Of a stretch of DNA of 64,000 bases, positions 37,835 to 46,932 are shown piece by piece (positions within the stretch are counted from its first letter, which is position 1; each line of letters opens with the position of its first letter). Location: NCBI RefSeq assembly GCF_028596025.1, contig NZ_CP117167.1, forward strand, positions 3,472,001 through 3,536,000, given 5' to 3'. Position numbers and translations under genes: made by a program. Source of the stretch: Mucilaginibacter jinjuensis (GTDB lineage Bacteria; Bacteroidota; Bacteroidia; Sphingobacteriales; Sphingobacteriaceae). The notes under the pieces are model-generated. The model saw only the letters and a program-made list of their open reading frames with translations, searched no databases and was not told the DNA's origin.

Positions 37835-39046
37835 ATGAGATTGAAAATATTATTACTTGTACTATCATTTTCTACCCTTTCGGCTTCGTTATTTGCCAAC
37901 CCGGTTATTGATTCGGTTGGTGTAGAGAACCAAAGCGGTAAAAAAGTAATACTACACAAAGTAGCCCCCAAAGAAACTTACTATGCCATTGCCCGCCGTT
38001 ACAACGTAAAACCGCAGGCTGTTATAAACTTTAATAAAAGCGCTGTTTTACACGAAGGCGATATTGTTAAAGTACCAACCGACCTGCCATTTGCACAAGC
38101 TGTTGCGCCTGCTCCGGTACAAACGCAAGTACAAACCTCTACAGTGGCAGCAGGTACAGTTATCCAATACAAAGTTGCACAGCATGAATACCTATATGGT
38201 TTAGCACGCCGTTTTAATACCACAGTTGAGGATATTAAAAAGCTAAATAACCTGCAAAGTGATAACCTTAAACCGGGTCAGGTTATTAATATCCGTCAGG
38301 GTGCAGGTGCGCAGCCGGCAACTCAGGCGGCAGCCCCTGCTCCTGTTCAAACACAACCTGTAGTACAGCAGCAAACGCCCGTAACTCCTCCGGTACAGCA
38401 ACAGGCACAAACTACACCTGCCAATACCGGCGAGAACGGTACTATTGTACAATACAAAGTAACCAAGCACGAATACCTGTACAGCGTGGCTAAACGCTTT
38501 AACAGCACGGTTGAAGATATTAAGCAACGCAATAACCTCAAGAGCAATAGCCTTAGCCCGGGTATGACGCTTAATATTTTACAAGGCGCTGCTGCTGGTG
38601 CAACTGCCCCGGTTACTGCTACGCACCCGGTTGAGACTTTCTCTGTACAGGAAAAACCTGAAAAGAACGATACCGTACCACCGGCAAGACGCGATACTAC
38701 AAATGTGGCAACTATTGCTGATAGTTTAAATGCCGAGCACCATGCCCCATCTAAATATGGTTTGTTCGAGAAGAATGAAAAAGGTGTAGCCACTACGCTT
38801 GATGATCCAACCCTCGATCAATCTAAAAAACTGATCTTACACCGCACTGCACCTATCGGTACGGTTATAAAAATTACCAACCCTATGACGAATCGCACTA
38901 CGTTTGCAAAAGTAGTTGGCAGATTTACAGACAGCGAGTCGACTAAAGATGTTATATTAGTGATGACGAAGAGTGTTGCAGAATCGTTAGGTGCGCTTGA
39001 TAAGCGTTTTCATGTAAATATCAGTTACGGCGTCCCGAATGAATAA
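37835..39046 (+). CDS. Triple-LysM protein with RlpA-like C-terminal domain
   Basis: 403 residues: signal peptide ending SLFAN; LysM 1 at about 35-75 (KETYYAIARRYNVKPQAVI), LysM 2 at about 110-152 (HEYLYGLARRFNTTVEDIK) and LysM 3 at about 208-250 (HEYLYSVAKRFNSTVEDIK), joined by Pro/Gln/Thr linkers; and a C-terminal domain (about 310-403, LILHRTAPIGTVIKITNP) like a double-psi beta-barrel of the RlpA type. It binds peptidoglycan in the periplasm. Its end overlaps the start of udk by eight bases. Confidence 0.87.
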   Translation: MRLKILLLVLSFSTLSASLFANPVIDSVGVENQSGKKVILHKVAPKETYYAIARRYNVKPQAVINFNKSAVLHEGDIVKVPTDLPFAQAVAPAPVQTQVQTSTVAAGTVIQYKVAQHEYLYGLARRFNTTVEDIKKLNNLQSDNLKPGQVINIRQGAGAQPATQAAAPAPVQTQPVVQQQTPVTPPVQQQAQTTPANTGENGTIVQYKVTKHEYLYSVAKRFNSTVEDIKQRNNLKSNSLSPGMTLNILQGAAAGATAPVTATHPVETFSVQEKPEKNDTVPPARRDTTNVATIADSLNAEHHAPSKYGLFEKNEKGVATTLDDPTLDQSKKLILHRTAPIGTVIKITNPMTNRTTFAKVVGRFTDSESTKDVILVMTKSVAESLGALDKRFHVNISYGVPNE

Positions 39047-39683
39047 ACCCTATATAATTGGTATTGCCGGCGGAAGCGGGTCGGGCAAAACCTTTTTTTT
39101 AAAGTGCTTTTTAGAACATTTTAAGCCTGAAGAAGTATGCCTTGTTTCGCAGGATGATTATTACATCCCTGTGGCCCATACCATGACGGCCGAAGAAAAT
39201 AAGCTCTACAATTTTGATTTACCTGCTACCATAGATAATGATCATTTCCTGGCTGATATTCAAAGCCTGATGCGTTATGAAACGGTTTACAAGCAGGAAT
39301 ATACTTTTAATAACCCCAATGCTATACCCAAAACATTGGAAGTAAAGCCCGCTCCCATTATTATTGTTGAAGGCTTGTTTATCCTGCATTTTAAAGCTAT
39401 TGCCGATTTGCTGGATATGAAAATTTTCATTGATACAGAAGAGCACGTGGCACTCGAACGCCGCCTTAAACGCGACCTGTTAGAGCGTGGCTACTCGCAC
39501 GATGACGTGATGTACAAATGGCACAACCACGTGCAACCGGCTTACGAAGAGTACTTATTACCCTATAAAAATGAGTGTGACAGGGTTATCACCAATAACA
39601 CCCATGTAGCCGAAGATATTATTGTAATTACCGAGGAGATTTCTAAGGAGTTACATAAAAAAGTTTTCGCACAGGACGTTTAG
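39039..39683 (+). CDS. udk: Uridine kinase
   Basis: 214 residues with the P-loop GIAGGSGSGKT at the N-terminus, SQDDYY, NFDLPATIDND and ERRLKRDLLERGYS, all typical of uridine/cytidine kinases. It phosphorylates uridine and cytidine to monophosphates for pyrimidine salvage. The start lies inside the LysM gene (ATGAATAAACCC), indicating translational coupling. A palindromic repeat follows and may end transcription. Confidence 0.92.
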   Translation: MNKPYIIGIAGGSGSGKTFFLKCFLEHFKPEEVCLVSQDDYYIPVAHTMTAEENKLYNFDLPATIDNDHFLADIQSLMRYETVYKQEYTFNNPNAIPKTLEVKPAPIIIVEGLFILHFKAIADLLDMKIFIDTEEHVALERRLKRDLLERGYSHDDVMYKWHNHVQPAYEEYLLPYKNECDRVITNNTHVAEDIIVITEEISKELHKKVFAQDV

Positions 39684-39698
39684 CAATTTACACCAATC

Positions 39699-39784
39699 AC
39701 GTCATTGCGAGGTACGAAGCAATCCCCGACAAGCAGAGCGGCTCTGTAAACTTCGCGCGATTGCTTCGTACCTCGCAATGACGT
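39699..39784. repeat. Palindromic dispersed repeat, subtype A, copy 1
   Basis: Perfect 26-base inverted arms (start ACGTCATTGCGAGGTACGAA, end TTCGTACCTCGCAATGACGT) around a loop that itself holds CAGAGC G GCTCTG. It lies between the convergent udk and CoA-transferase genes. Second copy at 51159. Confidence 0.85.
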
Positions 39785-39795
39785 TTCATTTTAAA

Positions 39796-40425
39796 TTAGT
39801 CTACTAATTTCCCTTTCGTCGCTTTCTTAATTTCCTCTAACGTCACTCCCGGCGCACATTCCACCACTTTAAAACCGCCTTCGGGCAATACATCAAATAC
39901 GCCCAATTCTGTTACTATCTTTTTTACACAGTTTACGCCTGTTAATGGCAAGGTACATTGAGGCAATAATTTGGATTCGCCTTCTTTATTAACGTGCTGC
40001 ATGGCCACAATAATGTTCTCGGCAGAAGCCACCAAATCCATTGCCCCTCCCATACCCTTCACCATTTTACCGGGGATTTTCCAGTTAGCAATATCTCCGT
40101 TTTCGGATACTTCCATCGCACCAAGAATAGTAAGGTTTACTTTTTGGGCCCTGATCATACCAAAGCTCATTGCAGAATCAAACACAGCCGAGCCTGGCAG
40201 CATGGTAATGGTTTGTTTACCTGCATTAATGGTATCTGCATCTTCCTCACCCGCAAATGGAAATGGCCCCATGCCCAGTAAGCCATTTTCTGACTGTAAT
40301 ACTACATCCATCGTATCAGGAATATAATTGGCAACCAGTGTTGGTATGCCGATACCCAGGTTAACGTAGTAACCGTCTTTTATTTCTAATGCTATTCTCT
40401 CAGCAATTTGCTCCTTGTTCCACAT
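39796..40425 (-). CDS. 3-oxoacid CoA-transferase subunit B
   Basis: 209 residues from the ATG at 40425 (MWNKEQIAERIALEI). The frame extends to 40458, but those residues (PRNDK) are translation of the palindromic repeat and not conserved protein. Landmarks: NLGIGIPTLVANYI, the catalytic Glu in SENGLLGMGPFP, AGKQTITMLPGSAVFDSA, LPLTGVNCV. With subunit A it moves CoA between succinate and acetoacetate or other 3-oxoacids. Subunit A lies upstream, separated by 195 bases that hold a repeat. Confidence 0.93.
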   Translation of the reverse strand: MWNKEQIAERIALEIKDGYYVNLGIGIPTLVANYIPDTMDVVLQSENGLLGMGPFPFAGEEDADTINAGKQTITMLPGSAVFDSAMSFGMIRAQKVNLTILGAMEVSENGDIANWKIPGKMVKGMGGAMDLVASAENIIVAMQHVNKEGESKLLPQCTLPLTGVNCVKKIVTELGVFDVLPEGGFKVVECAPGVTLEEIKKATKGKLVD

Positions 40426-40440
40426 TCTATTAATATATAA

Positions 40441-40584
40441 TTTGTCATTGCGAGGCACGAAGCAATCCCGTAGCCATACAGATCGAATATGCTTGCGACG
40501 AGATTATTAATGAGGTGTTTGTTTTCACCTGTATTAATGAGCTCCCTTCGGTCGGTTGTCCACGCTATCGCTCGCAATGACAAG
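40441..40584. repeat. Palindromic dispersed repeat, subtype B, composite copy
   Basis: Starts TTTGTCATTGCGAGGCACGA and ends CTATCGCTCGCAATGACAA. Compared with the copy at 43200 it has about 50 extra bases after GACGAGATT, including a hairpin (ATTAATGAGGTG / CACCTGTATTAAT) and CTCCCTTCGGTCGGTTGTC. It lies between the two CoA-transferase subunit genes. Confidence 0.8.
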
Positions 40585-40620
40585 GCGTTTTACATTTTAT
40601 TTATAAAAAATCACTTCAAA

Positions 40621-41310
40621 TCAACGTACAGTACGTTTTTCAATTCTTTTTTCATAATCCTCACCCTTAAAAATTCGATGCACATAAATCCCAGGCGTAT
40701 GAATATGATCAGGATCTAACTCTCCTGGTTCAACCAGTTCCTCCACCTCGGCAATGGTAATTTTACCGGCCATCGCCATTACAGGATTAAAATTTCTTGC
40801 TGTTGATTTATAAATGAGGTTACCCGCAGTATCCCCTTTCCAGGCTTTTACAATGGCAAAATCAGCATCGAAGGCCATTTCCATCAGGTAATCCTTGCCG
40901 TTAAAATTGCGGACTTCTTTGCCTATGGCTATCTCTGTACCGATACCCGCGGGTGTAAATATGGCAGGCATACCATAACCTGCCGCCATACAACGGGTAG
41001 CTAAGGTTCCTTGTGGGATGAGTTCTACTTCCAGTTCGCCACTTAATAGCTGGCGTTCAAATTCGGCATTCTCACCAACATAAGATGCGATCATCTTTTT
41101 AACCTGGCGTTGTTTCAGCATCAGGCCAATACCGAAATCATCAACCCCGGCATTGTTTGAGATACAGGTAAGATCTTTAATACCGCTTTTAACAAGGGCT
41201 GTAATACAGTTTTCGGGCAAACCGCATAAGCCGAAACCGCCGAGCATGAGTGTCATCCCATCCGTTATTCCCGCAATGGCCTCTTCGGCACCACTGACAA
41301 CTTTGTTCAT
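40621..41310 (-). CDS. 3-oxoacid CoA-transferase subunit A
   Basis: 229 residues. CoA-binding motif near the N-terminus, [15 protein letters not shown], then [42 protein letters not shown] and [20 protein letters not shown]. Pairs with subunit B downstream on the same strand. The pathway could be ketone-body or 3-oxoacid use; the substrate cannot be fixed from sequence. Confidence 0.93.
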   Translation of the reverse strand: MNKVVSGAEEAIAGITDGMTLMLGGFGLCGLPENCITALVKSGIKDLTCISNNAGVDDFGIGLMLKQRQVKKMIASYVGENAEFERQLLSGELEVELIPQGTLATRCMAAGYGMPAIFTPAGIGTEIAIGKEVRNFNGKDYLMEMAFDADFAIVKAWKGDTAGNLIYKSTARNFNPVMAMAGKITIAEVEELVEPGELDPDHIHTPGIYVHRIFKGEDYEKRIEKRTVR

Positions 41311-41402
41311 GAAAATATTATAATTGGTTGCCTGCTAAAGTAAGAAATAGGTTGGACGTTTAGCGTTACACGTTTAATGTTTTTGCCTCTATATTTAAAT
41401 CA

Positions 41403-41430
41403 ATGACTAATGACTAATGACTAATGACTA
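41403..41430. repeat. Tandem 7-base repeat (ATGACTA x4)
   Basis: Four exact copies of ATGACTA in the divergent region between the CoA-transferase A gene and the hydrophilic protein gene at 41496. About 50 bases before it, ACGTTTA occurs twice in a similar low-complexity patch (41353-41375). Confidence 0.85.
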
Positions 41431-41495
41431 AATAATTAACTATTGCGAAACAATTTTCATTGCGATAGCTTATAACTATACCAATCATTACAGTC

Positions 41496-42071
41496 ATGAG
41501 TGAAGAAGAATATAACAACCCCGAAAATGCTGAGAACGGCGACAATCAGCCAAGAGGTTATAAGGTTGAGGACGACCATAACCTCGAAGAAAAAGACCTG
41601 AAACGTCACTATCTTTTTGGAGAAGCCCACATGGCTGACCCGGACGGTCCAGGGCACGAAGGACAGACAACAGGCGGTAAAAACTTTGGCAAAAGCAATG
41701 TAACTACATCTGGCAATGATTCGGCCAACCCGTCACGTTATGCAGGTAATACCAATGCTTACTTTAACCGCACCGAACCATCAGAAGAACACCCCGAGTT
41801 TAATAATTTTAAACCCGAACATCAGCAGGGCGAACCTGTAAAACATGGTGAAGGTTATTTAAATCCTGCCCAAAAGTACCAGGAAGGCACAGCTGATTAT
41901 GATGGTGGCACGCAACCCAATCAACCCGCCAATGCCAATCCAAATCAAAATAAAGTTGGTGATGGCGGCGATCAGAATGTACCCGGCGAAGCTAACTGGA
42001 ACTCAGATTACAATCGCGGACCAGATTACGGAAGCAACAGTCCCGAAGAACGGGAACATATAGAAACTTAA
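41496..42071 (+). CDS. Hydrophilic Asn/Pro/Gly-rich hypothetical protein
   Basis: 191 residues with no signal peptide, no hydrophobic segment and a composition dominated by Asn, Gly, Glu, Pro and Asp (ANPNQNKVGDGGDQNVPGEA), so probably disordered. It resembles hydrophilin-like stress proteins in character only; no family is recognised. Monocistronic, with a strong bidirectional terminator after it. Confidence 0.75.
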   Translation: MSEEEYNNPENAENGDNQPRGYKVEDDHNLEEKDLKRHYLFGEAHMADPDGPGHEGQTTGGKNFGKSNVTTSGNDSANPSRYAGNTNAYFNRTEPSEEHPEFNNFKPEHQQGEPVKHGEGYLNPAQKYQEGTADYDGGTQPNQPANANPNQNKVGDGGDQNVPGEANWNSDYNRGPDYGSNSPEEREHIET

Positions 42072-42074
42072 TAA

Positions 42075-42110
42075 CAAAAATGCCCCAGTTCATTAACCGG
42101 GGCATTTTTG
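42075..42110. terminator. Bidirectional rho-independent terminator
   Basis: Arms CAAAAATGCCCC and GGGGCATTTTTG around a 12-base loop between convergent genes. Confidence 0.88.
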
Positions 42111-43187
42111 TTACCATTTAATATTTTTATCAATATAACTAATCAGATCATCAGCCATTGCCTGCTGTTCGGCCTTGCTTGGGTGCCCGTTGGTATTTTT
42201 GTAGGGAAAGAAATGCGTTTTAATATTTTTATCATTTAACTGATTAACCGCAGTAGTAATATATCCCGGCCATGGCGATCCTTCTTTAGTAGCATCCATA
42301 CTACCCAATGCACAAATGATTTGAGCTTTAGGATATTTGACGCGGATGTTTTTAACCATGTCACGGTAAGCATTCACGATAGTTTCAGCAGCGGGTGGCG
42401 TTGTGCCGAATCGATGTTTAAATTCAGGGTTATCCGGTTTTAAAACAATCCAGGAATCGTTTTGAAAAAGGTTGATCACCACCACATCCGGCGTATATTT
42501 CGTAAAGTCCCATTTGCTATTTGGATCTGTGGCATCCAGACGATCATACATTTCGGGCATAATCATAGGAAACCAGCTTACCAATACGCCAATTCCGCTT
42601 TTAGCAACACAGCTATACTCGGCATCAAAATGGCGGGCTGTAATGGCTGCGTAACTAAGATAATTGTCCTCGAAGGGGCTGCTGCCGCGATCCTTCCCCT
42701 CAACATCTAAATCCGCATAACCACAGGTGATTGAATTGCCGAAAAACTCTATTTTACGTTTTTTAGTAGTAGGCGCACTTTCAATCGATGTGTTTTTGTC
42801 AAGTTCAAATTGGTAGAACCATGTTTTACCAAAAGCCCATTCGCCACGCTTGTATAATTGTAGATTATGATGGCCGGCGGGTAATTGATCAACCAGAGTG
42901 TAAGTACGCTTTGTGCTATCCAATTTAATATCAGGTAATACCTTCCCATCAACAATTACCTTCATGTAATTTTCGCCATGTTCATCTTTTAACAGGGCCT
43001 TTACGCCAGTTCCGTTAAAGTTTATAGTGGCAGAGTTTCCTGCCCAGCTTAATACAGCTGCTGAATCTGTGGTTGCCACACGCCCCATATAATGGATATG
43101 TGGATCATTATTTTTAATGATGGTGGACTGAGCACAGGCCTGTAAACTGATAAAAGCTACAAATAGAATTATAACGTATTTTCTCAT
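42111..43187 (-). CDS. SGNH/GDSL esterase, CE2-like two-domain protein
   Basis: 358 residues; the N-terminus ends in a lipobox-like LQACAQ. An N-terminal beta-sandwich (about 25-140, AVLSWAGNSATINFNGTGVK) precedes an SGNH hydrolase domain with the catalytic Ser in FFGNSITCGY, NLFQND and the Asp/His pair region NGHPSKAEQQ. This layout is that of carbohydrate esterase family 2, which deacetylates plant polysaccharides. A palindromic repeat lies just upstream, between it and mutS2. Confidence 0.88.
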   Translation of the reverse strand: MRKYVIILFVAFISLQACAQSTIIKNNDPHIHYMGRVATTDSAAVLSWAGNSATINFNGTGVKALLKDEHGENYMKVIVDGKVLPDIKLDSTKRTYTLVDQLPAGHHNLQLYKRGEWAFGKTWFYQFELDKNTSIESAPTTKKRKIEFFGNSITCGYADLDVEGKDRGSSPFEDNYLSYAAITARHFDAEYSCVAKSGIGVLVSWFPMIMPEMYDRLDATDPNSKWDFTKYTPDVVVINLFQNDSWIVLKPDNPEFKHRFGTTPPAAETIVNAYRDMVKNIRVKYPKAQIICALGSMDATKEGSPWPGYITTAVNQLNDKNIKTHFFPYKNTNGHPSKAEQQAMADDLISYIDKNIKW

Positions 43188-43199
43188 ACAACTATAAAT

Positions 43200-43291
43200 T
43201 TTGTCATTGCGAAGTACGAAGCAATCTCGTATCTATACAAATTTGATATGCTTACGACGAGATTGCCACGCTTTCGCTCGCAATGACAAAT
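43200..43291. repeat. Palindromic dispersed repeat, subtype B, simple copy
   Basis: TTTGTCATTGCGAAGTACGA at the start, TTTCGCTCGCAATGACAAA at the end, with ATATGCTTACGACGAGATTG in the middle. Same organisation as the copy at 40441 without the extra insert. Confidence 0.85.
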
Positions 43292-43307
43292 TGGTATTTT
43301 TTCTTAA

Positions 43308-45674
43308 TTATTTCAAATACACATAAGTAATACCGCTGCCGCCCCTATCAGCATGCTCATCTTCCATACGGCCAACCTGGTCGTATTTTTTCAGATAATC
43401 ACGGATTAATTTTCGCAGGATACCGTCACCTTTACCATGCAGAATTTTCAATGAACCTACGCCCATCATTAGTGCACGGTCGAACAGTTTTTCGATAGCA
43501 TGTACCGCATCTTCACCACGCATACCACGTACGTCAATCTCGGGGCTAAAACTCGCTACGTCACTGGTGTGCGAACTGTAGATCTTTCGAATATCCTTTG
43601 GTACTTCTTTCTTAGATACCTTTTGTACGCGCTTTTTCTTAGCCACGGTACGCAAGTCGCCAATGGCGATGATCACGTTGTCTTTAGCAACCTCAATTAC
43701 CTGGCCTGTTGTTTCAGAATCTATTAGTTTTACCCAATCGCCCGCTTTAAGCTCATCGCTTTCGGCATTGGCTGCAGGTTTAGGCGTTACCGGTTTTATG
43801 GTATTCTTCTTCAGTTCCTCATTCAGGTTTTCGCGCAGTTTACGGGTTGTCTCTTTATCAGCCTGGCTACTCTTAATGCCCGAAATGGTATTTTCAACCA
43901 GTTTATTAGCATTTAAGATGATACTCTGAGCTTCTTGTTTGGCTTCGCGGATCAAAGCGCGTTTGTTCTCCTCAAGGTATCCTTTTAGTTGTTCATTCTC
44001 GGCAAGTAACTGGTTTACTTTGCGTTGTTGCTTATCTAAGGCGTTTTTGGTATCGAAAATCTCTTTCTTTTCACGCTCCAGGTCAACCAATAAGGTATCC
44101 ACTTTTTTCTGTGTAAAGCCAATCTTGTTTTTAGCCAGGTTCAGCACATTTTGCGGTAAACCGATTTTTTGTGCGATCTCAAATGCGTAAGAACTGCCCG
44201 GTTTGCCCACTTCCAGAATATAGAGCGGTTTCATCTGCACGTTATCAAACAGCATCGAAGCATTCTCCAGCCCTTCGGCATTGCTGGCGAAGATCTTTAA
44301 ATTTGAATAGTGCGTGGTAACCATGCCCCTCACCTTTTTATGGTTCAATGATTCGAGCACAGCTTCGGCAATAGGTCCGCCGAATTGCGGATCGGTACCG
44401 GTACCAAACTCATCAATCAAAATCAGTGTTTTACCATTGGCATTCTCTACAAAGTGTTTCATTTTTGAGAGATGCGCACTATAGGTACTTAAATCGCTTT
44501 CGATAGACTGATCATCGCCTATATCAGCAAAAATCTGTTTAAACGTGCCTACATTACTGTTTTCATCAGCAGGGATCAGCAAGCCTGCCTGCACCATCAT
44601 TTGCAGCAAACCAACGGTTTTCATACAAACAGATTTACCACCGGCATTGGGGCCAGATACAACTACGATGCGCGTACCTTCATCAATAGTAACATTGAGC
44701 GGCACTACTGTTTTTTTTTCTTTTTTAAAGCTCAGCGTAAGCAGCGGGTGACGGGCGTTAATTAACCTGATGCTGCCTTCATTACTCACAATCGGCATCT
44801 CAGCCTCAATATCAATAGCGAACAACGCTTTGGCACGTACAAAATCCAACTTGGTTAAAAGGCTGTGGTACGATAAAAGCAAAGGCACATAAGGTCGCAG
44901 TTCATCTGTAAGAGCGGTTAATATTTTGATGATCTCGCGGCGGCGTTCAAACTCCAGGTCACGCACCTGGTTGTTCAGTGTAAAAACCTCTTCGGGCTCC
45001 AGGTAAACAGTTTGGCCAGAGGCTGATTCATCGTGAATAAAACCTTTTACCTTACGCTTGTTCTCTGCCAAAATAGGGATACATAAACGGCCGTCACGGA
45101 TGGTTAATGAACCATCAGCAGTCCAGCCATTAGCGGTAGCGCTTTTGAAAATCTGGTCTATCTTTTTACGGGCTTCCTGTTCTGCGCGGGTTATACCGGC
45201 AGTAATGTCCATCAGCTCGCGCGATGCGTTGGGCCTGATTTTACCTTTGGCATCAATAACAGCATCTATCTTTTTAACGATGGTTTTCTCGATAGGTAAA
45301 TGCTCAAACAAAGCTTCGAGGTTTGGATATAGTCCCGTACGCTCATTAAAATAGCCAATAACAGCAAATACGGTTGATAACGATACCTGTGTCTGGAAAA
45401 ATTCCTCCTCACTTAAAAACGTACCCTCAATCCTGATCTTGGCTGCCAGGGTCTTCAAATCGTAAAAATGGTTAATGGGTAGTACGGTATCGCTCTGCAG
45501 TATATTTTTAAATTCGTGAGCCTGATGTAAAAACTTACGGATCTGTTCAAAATTGCTCATCACCTGTATCCGGTCAACCATTTGTTGGCCCATTATACTC
45601 AGGCAATGTGCTTTTATTAGTTCTTTAACCTCGGTAAATCCCAGCTTATCTACACTATTTTCCGGGTATATCAT
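43308..45674 (-). CDS. mutS2: Endonuclease MutS2
   Basis: 788 residues. MutS core without the mismatch-recognition domain, ATPase with Walker A GPNAGGKSV, Walker B ILIDEFGTGTDP and TTHYSNLK, then a long coiled coil (about 510-630), a KOW-like segment (DWVKLIDSETTGQVIEV) and a C-terminal Smr nuclease domain (IDVRGMRGEDAVHAIEKL, HGKGDGILRKLI). MutS2 acts on branched DNA and, in some bacteria, on collided ribosomes. The Smr motif is HGKGDG where HGKGTG is usual. Its start overlaps the DUF4296 gene by four bases. Confidence 0.95.
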   Translation of the reverse strand: MIYPENSVDKLGFTEVKELIKAHCLSIMGQQMVDRIQVMSNFEQIRKFLHQAHEFKNILQSDTVLPINHFYDLKTLAAKIRIEGTFLSEEEFFQTQVSLSTVFAVIGYFNERTGLYPNLEALFEHLPIEKTIVKKIDAVIDAKGKIRPNASRELMDITAGITRAEQEARKKIDQIFKSATANGWTADGSLTIRDGRLCIPILAENKRKVKGFIHDESASGQTVYLEPEEVFTLNNQVRDLEFERRREIIKILTALTDELRPYVPLLLSYHSLLTKLDFVRAKALFAIDIEAEMPIVSNEGSIRLINARHPLLTLSFKKEKKTVVPLNVTIDEGTRIVVVSGPNAGGKSVCMKTVGLLQMMVQAGLLIPADENSNVGTFKQIFADIGDDQSIESDLSTYSAHLSKMKHFVENANGKTLILIDEFGTGTDPQFGGPIAEAVLESLNHKKVRGMVTTHYSNLKIFASNAEGLENASMLFDNVQMKPLYILEVGKPGSSYAFEIAQKIGLPQNVLNLAKNKIGFTQKKVDTLLVDLEREKKEIFDTKNALDKQQRKVNQLLAENEQLKGYLEENKRALIREAKQEAQSIILNANKLVENTISGIKSSQADKETTRKLRENLNEELKKNTIKPVTPKPAANAESDELKAGDWVKLIDSETTGQVIEVAKDNVIIAIGDLRTVAKKKRVQKVSKKEVPKDIRKIYSSHTSDVASFSPEIDVRGMRGEDAVHAIEKLFDRALMMGVGSLKILHGKGDGILRKLIRDYLKKYDQVGRMEDEHADRGGSGITYVYLK

Positions 45675-46123
45675 TTCTTAATTTCCTTTTTAATTTTATT
45701 AAGCGAGTCGGTTTTATGTGCCAACGCCTTTTTGTTAGCTTTCTGCATCGAATCTGCTTTTGCAGCATCGATTTTCACCCTCACTTTATTCAACGAATCT
45801 GATTTCGCCGTCATATCAGTCAGTATCTGCGTGTACATGGCCTCCATCTTATCGGGATCGGCGGTATAATACTGCATGCTTTTTTTAAACTGCACGGTAT
45901 CGGTACCATATTTTTTAAATAACTCGAGGTATCGGGCCATACCATGTTTATATAAGGTATCTGGCGCTTGTGATATGGTATAAAGGCTACCATCAACGAT
46001 ATGGACCTCGGCTAAAAGGCTGGTCATCTTTTTTTGCGGAATGATGCCATCGGGAACTTTTTTACTATTGCAAGCTGCAATAAAAAGCAATCCTAAAAAA
46101 AACAAGTTATTATAAATACGCAT
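45671..46123 (-). CDS. DUF4296 lipoprotein
   Basis: 150 residues; signal with lipobox LLFIAACNSKK. The body (KMTSLLAEVHIVDGSLY, KYGTDTVQFKKSMQYY) matches the DUF4296 pattern, followed by a charged helical tail. Function unknown. It is the first gene of a two-gene unit with mutS2 (ATGA overlap). On the minus strand TAATTTTG at 46159-46152 is a probable -7 box. Confidence 0.85.
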   Translation of the reverse strand: MRIYNNLFFLGLLFIAACNSKKVPDGIIPQKKMTSLLAEVHIVDGSLYTISQAPDTLYKHGMARYLELFKKYGTDTVQFKKSMQYYTADPDKMEAMYTQILTDMTAKSDSLNKVRVKIDAAKADSMQKANKKALAHKTDSLNKIKKEIKK

Positions 46124-46167
46124 TCTGTAAATTAGCGGCGGTTACTATTAGCAAAATTACGCATTTA

Positions 46168-46857
46168 ATGAGCATTGCAGAGAATATCAAAAACTTAAAA
46201 AGCGAGTTGGAAACGATACAGGTAAAATTAGTTGCCGTATCTAAAACCAAACCCGTTGAAGACATATTACAAGCCTACGACGCCGGCCAGCGTGCGTTTG
46301 GCGAAAACCAGGTACAGGAACTGGTAGAGAAGTACGAACAGTTGCCTAAAGACATAGAATGGCACCTCATTGGCCATTTACAAACCAATAAGGTAAAATA
46401 TATTGCGCCTTTTGTTACCCTGATTGAATCTGTTGACAGTATTAAACTGCTACAGGAGATTAACAAGCAGGCCGTCAAAAACAAACGCGTAATCGACTGC
46501 CTGCTCCAGGTTTACATTGCCGACGAAGAAACTAAGTTTGGGTTAGGCTTTGACGAAGTGATAGAACTACTTCGTTCTGAAGAGTTCGCCGAATTGAAAA
46601 ATGTGCGCATCCGCGGCTTAATGGGTATTGCCACCAATACGGATAGCGAAAAGCAGATTAAAGAAGAGTTTTACGAGCTGGATACCTTTTTTGATGGTAT
46701 AAAGCAAAGCTATTTCCGTAAGGAAGATAGTTTTGATGAGCTATCGATGGGCATGTCGTCTGACTATAAAATTGCGATTGAGCAAGGCGCTACTATTGTA
46801 AGACTGGGTAGTACAGTGTTTGGACAACGTGTTATAAAGCACTTTAAGAATAATTAG
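46168..46857 (+). CDS. YggS-family PLP homeostasis protein
   Basis: 229 residues. PLP lysine in VAVSKTKP, then GENQVQEL, WHLIGHLQTNKVKYI, FGLGFDEV, LMGIATNT, and the phosphate-binding end LSMGMSSDYKIAIEQG with VRLGSTVFG. A single-domain alanine-racemase-fold protein that keeps free PLP low and affects amino-acid and keto-acid balance. First of a same-strand run to 51149. Confidence 0.94.
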   Translation: MSIAENIKNLKSELETIQVKLVAVSKTKPVEDILQAYDAGQRAFGENQVQELVEKYEQLPKDIEWHLIGHLQTNKVKYIAPFVTLIESVDSIKLLQEINKQAVKNKRVIDCLLQVYIADEETKFGLGFDEVIELLRSEEFAELKNVRIRGLMGIATNTDSEKQIKEEFYELDTFFDGIKQSYFRKEDSFDELSMGMSSDYKIAIEQGATIVRLGSTVFGQRVIKHFKNN

Positions 46858-46883
46858 TGGCAGTAGCGAGTTGCAGTAGCAGT
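46858..46883. repeat. Low-complexity patch (GCAGTAGC words)
   Basis: TGGCAGTAGCGAGTTGCAGTAGCAGT between yggS and the GNAT gene uses the same words as the inverted repeat at 31187-31303. Confidence 0.5.
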
Positions 46884-46932
46884 CCTCGGTGAAATCACTT
46901 ACTAAATCAGTGAAATCTAAATAAATCACAAT

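Noticed and set aside
40426..40458. N-terminal extension of CoA-transferase subunit B
   Set aside because: The residues come from the palindromic repeat, and the ATG at 40425 starts the conserved N-terminus.
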